Shown piece by piece: positions 12,519 to 21,899 of a stretch of DNA of 64,000 bases; position 1 is the stretch's first letter; the number at the start of each line of letters is the position of its first letter. The DNA lies in NCBI GenBank assembly GCA_000442125.1, contig KE546975.1:620001-684000 (forward strand), given 5' to 3'. The position numbers were made by a program, and so were the translations under genes. The notes under the pieces are model-generated. The model was given only the letters and a program-made list of their open reading frames with translations. It was not told where the DNA came from and did no database searches. This stretch comes from Opeltia flavorubescens. Its lineage: Eukaryota; Ascomycota; Lecanoromycetes; Teloschistales; Teloschistaceae.

Positions 12519-14950
12519 ATAGTAAATCTATAACCTGAGTCTAAATAAATAGATTTTTTAAACTTATCTAGATATATTTTAATAGGCGTTTTAACGTAGT
12601 TATAGGTACGAAATCTATAATTAAAGCTAATATCGTCCTTTTTAGCTATAAATTTAACGATTTTTATTATAAATATAGGCGTAGCGACTATCGTATATAT
12701 AGGAATAAGCGTTCTTTGCTTATTTTACTTATTATAACCCGCACGTAAATAACTATAAAGCTTATTTTTAGATATAAATAAGCTATAACATTTATTATAT
12801 TTAATTATTTAAGCCTGAACCGTATTTATAAAACTAGTAAAGGACTAATTATTAAAATCTAATTTTTAATAGCTTTATAGATCGTTATTTAATAATTCCT
12901 AGTATATATTTAAATTATCCTTCTATAGTTATCTATCGCTTTTATTAAAATAAGATATATAGTCTAGATATTTATAGGTAGAGTCCTCTAATAGTACGAT
13001 ATTTTTATTATTTTTTTCGTGAAAATCGTCTATAGATATATAAAACGCAGTTACTTTTAATTTTTACTACTATTAATTATTATTAAAATTACCTCTATTA
13101 TAGCGATTTTAATTTTAGCTTTAACTTGGATATTATTAAAGTCGTTAAAAATTTTATTAATTTATAAAAGGATATTAATTTTAAATAGGCTTTTAAAAAG
13201 CCGGTAACGTAAGTTATTTTTATATAAACGGATTTTAGCTATATAATAAACGCTAAATATTTTACTAATCGCTTTAATAAGAATTTTAAACGTTTAAATA
13301 AACGTTTAAATATATATTTAGATATATATTTTAGGTCGAATTTTAAATTTAATTTTAAGGTCGATACGTACTTTAAAAGGTATTTAGGTAAATTTAATTC
13401 TAAAAATATTGCTATTAAAGTATAAATAATTATTTAAATTACTTCGGAAATTAATAAAATTAATTACTTTAAAAGGAAACTTTCGGATATTTATTAAAAT
13501 TATTAGGCCGAGGTAAAGTATTAATTTAAGGCCTGCTAAAAAACGAAGAATTTTATATTTCTTAATATCTAGTATAATATATATTAAACTATAAATTTTT
13601 TTTTAGTTTAAATATAGAAATAAATTAAAAAATTAATATATTTTCGTTTAATAGATCGATAAAAATATAAAGTTTAGGTATAATATTTTAATATATGAAA
13701 ATTAATTAGATATAAATATCTAAAATATTATTAGATTTAGCGTATCTAATAATAGATTAGATATAGCTAGCTGGTTTTTTTTAAGAATGTATATCCTATA
13801 TAGTATATTTTTTAGCTATAAATTTACTAAAAATTATACTAGAAGATTCCTTAAAACGTTTTATTAAATAATTTAACTATTTTTTTATATTATTTTTATT
13901 ATTTTTTAAACTAATTCGTTTAATATTAAATAGTTTTATTATATATTATACTAAAGCTATATTATATAAATAAATATTTAGGTTAATTCTTATTATTATA
14001 ATAGATTTTATTATAATTAAATCCTTTATCCTTTTAATAAAAAAATAAATATTTTTATAATAAATATCCTTCCTTATTATAATAATATTACTTTAACTAT
14101 AGTATTTATCTAGCTATAAATTAAAATAACTAAGATTTAAAATATTTTAACTATTACTCTATAAACTACCGGGAGGTCCTAATAGTTCTTAAACTTCTAG
14201 ATATTCTAGCGGCTTAAACGGACCCGGACTATATCCTATTAAAGTAGTTTATACTATATAATCGATAATATATTATATTACTACCTTATTTATCTTAAAG
14301 GAAAATAATAGATTTTAAATAGAAATATCGTTTTATACTCCTAGTAATAGGTGTTATTTATTTAAAATAAATAGTAAATAACCGAAAATTATAATTTTAA
14401 CTAACGTTTATAATATAGTTTTTCTTTTTTATTATAAAAATAAGTTACTTTTTTAATAAAAATTCGATATAGATTTTAATAGTATTTAAAGTCTAATAAA
14501 TAAATATTAACGAATAGCGGGATATTATTAAAATTTTTAGATACCGATAGCTAAATTTTTAATAGCTTTTTAAAATAGTAGTATTTCTATAATCTAGCGG
14601 AATAAATAACGAGGATTACTTTTAAATAGGTTTTTAAATTTTAAATATCTATAAATAATAAGGTTTAATAGATCTTCGGATAATATAAGTAGTTTAAAAG
14701 AATTATTAATAATATAATTAATCGTATAATCGATCTCTATAAATACATCTTTATAGTAAATACTATTGCTTACTTCGATAAATTCAGCTAGATAATAGGC
14801 TAATATAATAAGGTTCTCAGGAAGCCTAGCCAGAAATCTGGCAGAGAACTAGTAGTAGTATTAATAGCCAGCTTTAAAATATCTATAAACCAGACCGAGG
14901 CTTTGGAAAAGAGTTATTAAAATAAATAAATTTAAACGTTAGAATAATAA
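12519..14950 (-). pseudogene. A1 degraded gag and protease start
   Basis: Minus-strand fossil collinear with A2 positions of about 5,400-7,738. It carries gag (about 14,900-12,600) and the first part of the aspartic protease (about 12,600-12,519), cut by the A2 insertion. Its first part (14,790-14,900) is less RIP-altered than the rest and includes a 29-bp copy of the element's own LTR end. Many breaks. Confidence 0.75.
14832..14860. repeat. 29-bp direct repeat, copy in the A1 gag leader
   Basis: Differs at one transition from 15,339-15,367 in the A1 LTR. The segment is absent at the equivalent position of A2 and A3, so it looks like a duplication of LTR-end sequence into the start of gag in this element or its immediate lineage. 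Confidence 0.75.
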
Positions 14951-15334
14951 GTATACTAATAAATTTAATTACTAGGCAAGAAAATAAATAAAAATTGCTC
15001 AAAAGTAGTTAAAAATATAGGTTACAGCTATTTAAACTATCCTATCAAAACTCTAAAAGCCTTAAATATATATATATTAAAAAGCGAAAAATAGTTATAA
15101 TAGTAAAACGATCGTTTTAATAAATAGTTTAAAGCCGTTAGTATAGATTTTATATATAGATAGCTAATAAAAGCTATAAAAGAGACTCGAGGGTATATAA
15201 TCTCTTATATAAAAAACGAGCGGAAAAGGACTTTTTAGTACTACAGAGAGCTAGTATAACGAGTACTAGTGGATCTCTTTTTTTTCGATGCAAACGAATG
15301 TAACGAAAAAAAAATTGGATTAATTACTACTATT

Positions 15335-15528
15335 TAGTAGAAATCTAGCAGAGAACTAGTAGTAGTAAAGGTTTCTTGTTCTCTAACTACTACTGCTAGT
15401 CTATATACCCGCTAGCGCGTAAAGCTGATTAGTCAGCAAAGCGTATAACGCGTATAACTACCCACTGTACAACTCCAGTTGTACAGTTATAATTAGTAAG
15501 CAGTATTTCAGAGCGAAAAACTATAACA
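15335..15528 (-). repeat. A1 5' LTR (variant U3)
   Basis: 194 bp on the minus strand. Its outer end (reverse complement TGTTATAGTTTTTCGC) and inner end (reverse complement TTTCTACTA) match the A2 and A3 LTRs, but most of U3 differs. Instead of the AT palindrome of A2 and A3 it has a perfect 11-bp-arm palindrome (15,464-15,487), a shorter one (15,424-15,437) and the repeated string GCGTATAAC. The next five bases, ATATT (15,529-15,533), would be the target duplication, whose partner is off the window. Confidence 0.85.
15464..15487. promoter_or_regulatory. Perfect palindrome in the A1 LTR
   Basis: Two 11-bp arms (ACTGTACAACT and its complement) around a 2-bp centre, inside U3, and not eroded by RIP. 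Its place in U3 makes a protein-binding or hairpin role conceivable. That is inference; no factor is recognised. Confidence 0.45.
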
Positions 15529-16205
15529 ATATTAGTAGCGATATTTGCAGAAATATCGTATAAAAAAAATTATCGTATATATAAATCCATTATACTATAT
15601 TATCTAAAATATTTATACTAAATTTATGCAAATTTATACAAAAAAAGCTTATTTTCGTTGCTTATTAAGCTAAATCTATTACTAATAATAGTTTTTTATA
15701 ATTAATCTGACGGATTTGAACTCTTAACCTACGGCTGAAATTTTTTAATTGGATATAGCTCGCTACTAGGTACTAATTAAGCAAATATAATTATATATAC
15801 TAAAAGCTAAACCGCTGTACTATATACTATATATAGAAAATTGCTTATATAATCAATTATATTCTACTAGCTTATTTATTTTAAAAAATAGTAGTTTTTG
15901 TTATAATAAGCTTTTAATATTTTAAAAATATTTTAAAAATATTTTAAAAATATTATAAGAATATCTTATAATATAATATTACTAGAGCGAAATAGAATTT
16001 TTTAAAAAATAGTATATTACTAGCTAGTTAATAAACTAATATAATAAACATTACCTCTATTTTTATATATTATTATTATTAAAATTAGGTCGAAAATAAT
16101 ATCCTATTAATAAGTACTTAAAAATTTATTTTAAAAATTTAAGCTATTAAAATACTATTGAAAACTAATAGAGTACTTTTAAAGTAATAAAGTTTTTATT
16201 AACTT
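15529..16205. other. Unassigned AT-rich spacer with a tRNA-like B box
   Basis: No coding signal recognised. A small hairpin with 8-bp arms (CGATATTT, loop GCAG) lies at 15,539-15,558. Around 15,700-15,815 the minus strand contains AGTTCAAATCCG, close to a tRNA internal promoter B box, with a weak A-box-like string about 75 bp upstream. The acceptor arms do not pair, so it is at best a tRNA-derived fossil such as a SINE head. Short repeats of TTTTAAAAATA lie at 15,925-15,955. Confidence 0.4.
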
Positions 16206-17058
16206 TAATTAATAATTTAAACTATTTTTCTCTAATATTTAAACCGATTTTTATAAAATATTTAGATTGATTTTTATAAAAAATTTAAACTAATCTTTAT
16301 AAAAATTTTAAACCGATTTTTATAGAATATTTAAACTATTTTTTTTTAGTATTTAAATCGATCTTTATAGAGAACTTAGGCCGTTTTTTTCTAATATTTA
16401 AACCGATTTTTATAGAGAATTTAAGCCGTTTTTCTTTAATATTTAAATCGATTTTTATAAAAAACTTAGACCGATCTTTATAAAAAATTTAGGTCGATTT
16501 TTATAAAATATTTAGGCCGATCCTTTATAAAATACTTAAACCGATTTTTATAAAAAATTTAAACCGTTTTTCTCTAATATTCAAACCGATTTTTATAAAA
16601 AACTTAAGCCGATTTTTATAGAAAACTTAGGTCGATTTTCGTAGAGAATTTAGGCCGTTTTTTTTTTATATTTAAACCGATTTTTATAGAGAATTTAAAC
16701 CGTTTTTTTCTAGTATTTAAATCGATTTTTATAGAAAACTTAGGCCGATCTTCGTAGAGAATTTAGGCCGTTTTTTTCTAATATTTAAACCGATTTTTAT
16801 AAAGAATTTAAACCGTTTTTTTTTTAATATTTAAACCGATTTTTATAGAAAGTTTAAACCGTTTTTTTCTAATATTTAGGCCGATTTTTATAAAAAACTT
16901 AGACCGATTTTTATAAAATATTCAAGCTAATTTTTATAGAAAATTTAGACTGATTTTTATAAAAAATTTAAACCGATTTTTATAGAAAATTTAAACCGAT
17001 TTTTAAAAAATATTTAAGCCGATTTTTATAAAAAATTTAAACCGATTTTTTTTAGAAA
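16206..17058. repeat. Minisatellite array, 22-24-bp units
   Basis: About 37 head-to-tail units spaced by the core AAACCG. Two unit types are visible: one continuing ATTTTTATARARAATTT (about 23 bp) and one continuing TTTTTTCTAATATTT (about 22 bp). They are interspersed and in the middle of the array sometimes alternate. Units differ mainly by transitions (AAACCG, AGGCCG, AGACCG, AAATCG), as expected for a tandem array hit by RIP. There are no unique spacers. It stops abruptly at both ends and resembles none of the neighbouring elements. Confidence 0.9.
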
Positions 17059-17408
17059 TTAAATTAAAAGTAAACCGTTCTATTAAAATTAAAATATATA
17101 TATTAATTTATTATAATTTTATTATAAAAGGACCCTGGAGTATATTAATAGTAAATTTTTTATTTTATAATAATTATATAAATTAAATAGGTTATAAAGC
17201 TTTAATTAATAATATTAAAATAATTATATATATAAAAAAAATAATATTTAATTATATTTTAATTTAAAGTCGTTTATTTAAAACTCCTTTAATTATATTA
17301 TATATAAATATTATTAATAATTATATAACCTTTATTTTTAAACGCGAATAGTATATATATTATTATTATTATTTACAGGCGCTTTAATCTAGTATAATAT
17401 CTTTTATT
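17059..17408. other. Unassigned AT-rich spacer
   Basis: Between the minisatellite and the first R1 repeat. Simple AT-rich sequence with short TATTATT runs around 17,355-17,372. No coding, RNA or repeat-family signal recognised. Confidence 0.5.
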
Positions 17409-17415
17409 TTTCTAT

Positions 17416-17818
17416 TAATTATATATATATTAGAAAACGTCCCTTATCGGCTTCCCGACCCGAGATAAATATAAACCTTATCGGTTGGTATTAAATAAAG
17501 GCAGTTATAAAATAGGTTAAACTAATTTTATTCCTATTAATTATTAAAAGAGCTAGTTTTTTATAGTTAAATAACTTCGTTAGTTTTTTATATAGTAACG
17601 TATAAAGTAGCTTAATTTAAATCGCTTAATAAACGTTTTCTAATAATTTACTTTTTAAGAGAATCGGATAAAAACTAGTTGCGTAATTATCTTAAAAAAG
17701 TTTTACTCTCTAAATTTACGACCGTAGAAGCAGATTTTTAGCGTTAAGCTGGCTGCCAGCCCTACTAGCTATCAGCTGCCAGTAGCAAAATCCCACTGGA
17801 ACGGTGGCCCAGTGCTAG
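17416..17818 (+). mobile_element. Dispersed repeat R1, copy a (403 bp)
   Basis: Non-coding repeat starting TAATTATATATATATT and ending GGTGGCCCAGTGCTAG. It is flanked by the 7-bp direct repeat TTTCTAT (17,409-17,415 and 17,819-17,825), which marks it as a transposed unit. The two ends show a short imperfect inverted similarity (near ATTGGAAAACGTCCC against ACTGGGCCACCGTCCC in the best copies), compatible with a MITE-like DNA element. The last 100 bp are GC-richer (CAGCTGCCAG strings). There is one N at 17,859, just outside. Class not certain. Confidence 0.75.
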
Positions 17819-17825
17819 TTTCTAT

Positions 17826-19003
17826 ATTTTTTTTTTTAACGGCGCTATAAATATTATANCCGTTTTTTTCTATTTACGTTTTTCTATAATTCTATTAGTA
17901 TCGGTTATCTAATATAAAAAAATACTATTAATAACCGTTAAAATTTTAATACTAGATTTCTTTATAAATTTTTTATTAAAAAGAGTTATATTTAATATTA
18001 TATAGGAAGTACTAGCTAGTACTAGCGTTTATCTTCTAATACTACTACTAGTAAATACTATTTAAAAGGGAAGATTTTAACTAAATTTTAAATTATAAGA
18101 ATCTATATTATTAATTTAATTTTATAAAATATTTAAAACGGGTTTTATATTATTAAATAACGCGTTTTCGATTATAAATAGAAAAAGAAAAATATATAAA
18201 GAATATATCTTTAATAATATAGCTTTTTATAATTATATAATTCTATATTCTCGGTTATTTATACTTTTAAATTAATAGAAAATTAATCTCTATATAAAAT
18301 TAAATCTAAATGTATTTTTTAAAATTTTTTAGAATATTTTAAATTATAAATTATTTATTATTATTTTTAAAAAATTTACTAGTTTTTACTTTATTAATAA
18401 AACTAGATTTTTTAATTTATATAAATAAATAATATTTTTACTACTTTATTTAATAAAGTTAATAGATATTTAATAAAAATCTAGATATTATAATTGAAAT
18501 AACTTTATTATTTTTACTATTTTTATTAAAATTTTAATTATAGTATATTTAATATATTATCTTTTATTATTATTATTATTATTTTTTTAGATTTAGTATA
18601 TTAAATATTTTTTTTTTTTAATTGAAATATCTATAAAAATAATTTTAAACTATTTAAATACCTTTTTATAAATAAATTATAGTTTTTTTTTAATTATAAT
18701 TTTATTAATTTTATTATATAAAATATTACTAGTATTAATTTTAATTTTAAATATAAAGGAAATCGTTTTATATATTTTATTATTAATATTTAAACCGTTT
18801 TAAATATAATTATTTATTTAATAATTAATTTTTAACTTTTTTTATATTTTATTTTTATTAAAATAAAAAAGTACTATTATTTATTTAAATTTAAAGGAAT
18901 TTAAATATATTATAAATTAATATTTAAATATCTATAATTTTAAATAAATATAAAAAATATATATTTTAATATATTAAAAATAAAAGGAATAATATTTTAT
19001 TAT
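17826..19003. other. Unassigned degraded sequence
   Basis: 1.2 kb between two R1 copies in the same orientation. Strongly AT-rich with long T-runs (about 18,540-18,620). No convincing gag, pol or transposase signal was found on either strand. It could be any old RIP-altered DNA; the R1 copies at its sides need not belong to it. Confidence 0.4.
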
Positions 19004-19386
19004 TAATTATATATATATTGGAAAACGTCCCCTATCGGCTTCTCGACCCGAAATAAGTATAAACCTTATCGGTTAGTATTAAACGTTTACAGTTATAAAT
19101 CCGGTTAGCGCCCCTAATTACTAAAACAGCTGGTTTTTTTATAGCTGAATAACTTCGTTAATTTCGTGTATAGTAGCATATATAGTAGTTTATTTTAAAG
19201 CGCTTAACGAGCGCATTCTAATAGTATAAAAATTATTAAAATTAGACGAAAACCGGTTACGCTATAGCGCGTAGAAGTTTTAGCCGTACTGCGCTGGCTG
19301 GCAGCCCTACCAGTTGCCAGCCCTACCAGCTGCCAGCTGCCAGCTGCCAGCAGCAAAATCCCAATGGGACGGTGGCCCAGTGCTAG
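19004..19386 (+). mobile_element. Dispersed repeat R1, copy b (383 bp)
   Basis: Same start and end as copy a but the least RIP-eroded member, so its GC-rich 3' part (19,290-19,382) is clearest: a stretch of 7-bp CTGCCAG units followed by GGGACGGTGGCCCAGTGCTAG. No flanking duplication is visible. It contains no reading frame. Confidence 0.75.
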
Positions 19387-21494
19387 TAGATTAATAGTAA
19401 AATATAAAAGAGTCTAATCGTTATAAACTATTTTTAATCTATATTTTTACTAAATTAATAAAATATTTTATTTAATATAGCGAATAGCTTTTAATAAAAC
19501 TTTATAAAATATAAAGTTTTTTTTTTAATTTTATTATAGGTTTCTATAGATTTGTAAACTAATATATACTTAGTTAATATAATAATATAATTATTTATAA
19601 AAGAAACTTCGATAAAATTTAAAAAATCGGTTTTTTAAATCTTTAAATTAATATTTTAAGCTGATTTTTACTTTATTTTAATTCCTTTAAATCGAATTAA
19701 AAAAAATATAGAATAAAAATAAAATAGTATTTTATTAAATCCTTTTTTTTAATTTAATATTTAGAATTTATTTTATTATTAAACTATTATATTTAAATTC
19801 TATTTATAAATATATTTATTTCTAGTTTTATTAGTTTTTTATTTAGGTTTAAAATATTTTATAGCCTTTTAATTATTAAATTCTAGTTAAAACTAGTATA
19901 TTTCTCGCGATATAAAAAAATATATATTCTTTTATAATTAATATAATATATTAAATTATTTACTTTTATAATTAAAAATAAATAATTTATTAAATCTTTA
20001 GTTTTTATTATTTTTTAACTTTTTTAAAAACTTTAAATATATAGATTCGATTTATCGAGTCTATTATTTATATTTTAAAAATATTAATTACCTTAAAATC
20101 TAATATAAGAAATTTAAAGAAGTTATTTCTTTTAATATCTTCTATTTTAATAATATTATAAGCGATATTAATAAACCCGGCTCTATTAATAAATTAAATC
20201 TATATATTTTAGATCTTTAAAAAAGTTAAAAGGTTATAAAAGCTAGAAATTTAATATATTATTTACCTTTAATTATAAAAGCGGAAAATCTATTATATTA
20301 TATTAATTATAAAGGGATATTTACCTTTATATACTATAAAATATATACTAGCTTTAGCTGGAATTTAATAATTAAGATATTTAATACTATAAATCTAAAT
20401 AAAAAATTAATAAAATTAGATTTATTTATATATATTTATAATAAAGAATAAAAACCGGTATCTAATTTTAAATACTAACTATCTATTTTAAATTATAATA
20501 TTAAAATTAAAATATACTTTATTTAAATTAATATATAATAGTTAGTTTTATTTAATATTTATATTATTGAATAATAATTTAATAACTTTATTCTAGTTTT
20601 AATTTTAAATATTTTATCGAGAATAGATTTCAAGGTTAATTTTTTAATTTTATAGTAAAAAAATATTAAAACTTATAATTAATTTAATTAATTTATTAAA
20701 TTTATTTATTATTTTATTAAAATTTTAGTTATTATTTTTTTTTATAGTAATTATATTAATTTCTTTTACTAGTACTAGTCGGCAGCTAATTAAATTATAA
20801 ATACCCTTAATTATAAAAGGATTAGAAAATTATTTTTTAAATTATCTTACTTATTAGCTTTTAAAATGTTATAGTAACTTTAAATATTTTGCAATTATAA
20901 AAAAGTTTATTATAAAATAAATATAATAAATAAAAAAACTAATTATATTTAATTTCTCTATAAAATATTAGAAAGATTTATAAAACCTCGTTAATATATT
21001 ACTTAAAAGGCCTAATATTATAAAATTTTATAATTATAAAAATAATTATTATAACCTTTTATCTATTTTATAAAATAAATTTTATAATAAAAATTACTAG
21101 TTTAAATTATAAGAAAAAAGTATTAATAATAATAAAATTTATAGTAATATTAATAATAAAACAAAATAATATAATTATTATAATTACCTTCGCTATTTAT
21201 AAAAATAAAAAAAATTTTAAAAAAGTTTATAAATTTTTAAATTTTATAAATTCCCGGTTTTTAATTTAATAAATTATTAAATCAATTTTTTTTTAAATAT
21301 ATAATTATCTATAATAGAGTAGTTTTCTAAATTTTAATAAAGAAACGCTTTTATTACAAAGAAGAAATAGCGCTAAAAGTTTACTACTAATTAAAAAGAA
21401 TTTTTAAAATAGAGAGTTAAAAAAGATAAACTATTTTAAAAAAATTTAATAATATATATATCTAATAATCTAATAATAAAAAAAAAATCTTTTA
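19387..21494. other. Degraded coding-like DNA of unknown family
   Basis: Plus-strand frames with amino-acid-like composition run through about 20,060-20,760 and 20,840-21,100, but no family could be assigned. The second stretch has a few positions spaced as in nucleocapsid zinc knuckles (near 20,870-20,910 and 21,030-21,080), which might mean gag or LINE ORF1. The match is too weak to name. Part of this region may be the reverse transcriptase and RNase H section of element H, whose integrase begins at about 21,495. Confidence 0.35.
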
Positions 21495-21585
21495 TATAAA
21501 TTATAATAATTTTAAAGCGGGTTATTTTATTAAAAAAAAATAAATAATTTAATTTATAAAAAAAACTATTAATTAAATATAATAT
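21495..21585 (+). pseudogene. Element H integrase start (left of G1)
   Basis: Remnant of the HHCC zinc-binding start of a gypsy integrase, recognisable around 21,500-21,535 from the spacing of residues around an AGxF-like core. It runs into G1 at 21,586, and the rest of the domain appears directly beyond G1 at 28,759. H is therefore older than G1. Heavily broken. Confidence 0.5.
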
Positions 21586-21784
21586 TGCGGCTATACCGTA
21601 TAGGCAGAAGGCTGATAGGGCAGGTAGGGCTGAGTAGCTATTATAGCCCGAAGGAAGCCTTTTAAGTAAGTTTACCTAGTTAGGTTTAGCGCCTTTTAGC
21701 GCCTATATTTATTTAGTTATAGATTCTATAAATAAATAGTTTTTTATTTTTAATATAATATTATTATTTTAAATTTATTATATA
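21586..21784 (+). repeat. G1 5' LTR
   Basis: 199 bp beginning TGCGGCTATACCGTATAGG, matching 28,560-28,758 and 52,558-52,756. It contains a GC-richer part (GGGCAGGTAGGGCTGAGTAG) and the repeated string TAGCGCCTTTTAGCGCC. Confidence 0.92.
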
Positions 21785-21899
21785 ATAAATAGTAGTAATT
21801 AAAAATAACCCGTATAAAGTATAGTACTATTTATTTCCGTATATATATATACTATTATCTATTATATAGTATTAGATTCTCTAGATAAACCTAGATCTA

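Larger units (their letters stand above)
12519..15528 (-). mobile_element. Gypsy chromovirus A1, 5' third (family A)
   Basis: The rest of A1 on the right side of the A2 insertion: 5' LTR at 15,335-15,528, leader, gag and the start of protease, all on the minus strand. The sequence next to 12,519 continues the homology that stops at 4,460. Together the two parts amount to about 7.5 kb inside the window, against 8.05 kb for A2, which has an extra leader segment. The leader and LTR of A1 keep more CpA and TpG than most of the window. Confidence 0.9.

Noticed and set aside
15700-15815. Functional tRNA gene on the minus strand
   Set aside because: Only a B-box-like string is good. The acceptor arms do not pair and the T stem has a mismatch.
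16206-17058. CRISPR-like array
   Set aside because: The units are head-to-tail variants of the same 22-24-bp sequence with no unique spacers, in a fungal context. It is a minisatellite.
18500-18990. Short ATG-started open frames in AT-rich spacers
   Set aside because: Lengths, composition and lack of any domain are what this base composition gives by chance. No promoter or neighbour supports a gene.
17416-19386. R1a and R1b as the two LTRs of one element around 17,819-19,003
   Set aside because: R1a has its own 7-bp flanking duplication, other R1 copies stand alone, and the interval shows no retroelement domains.
20860-21100. LINE (Tad1-like) ORF1 with three zinc knuckles
   Set aside because: Some positions have the right spacing, but key residues cannot be explained by RIP alone and no endonuclease or reverse transcriptase follows. 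Too weak to annotate.
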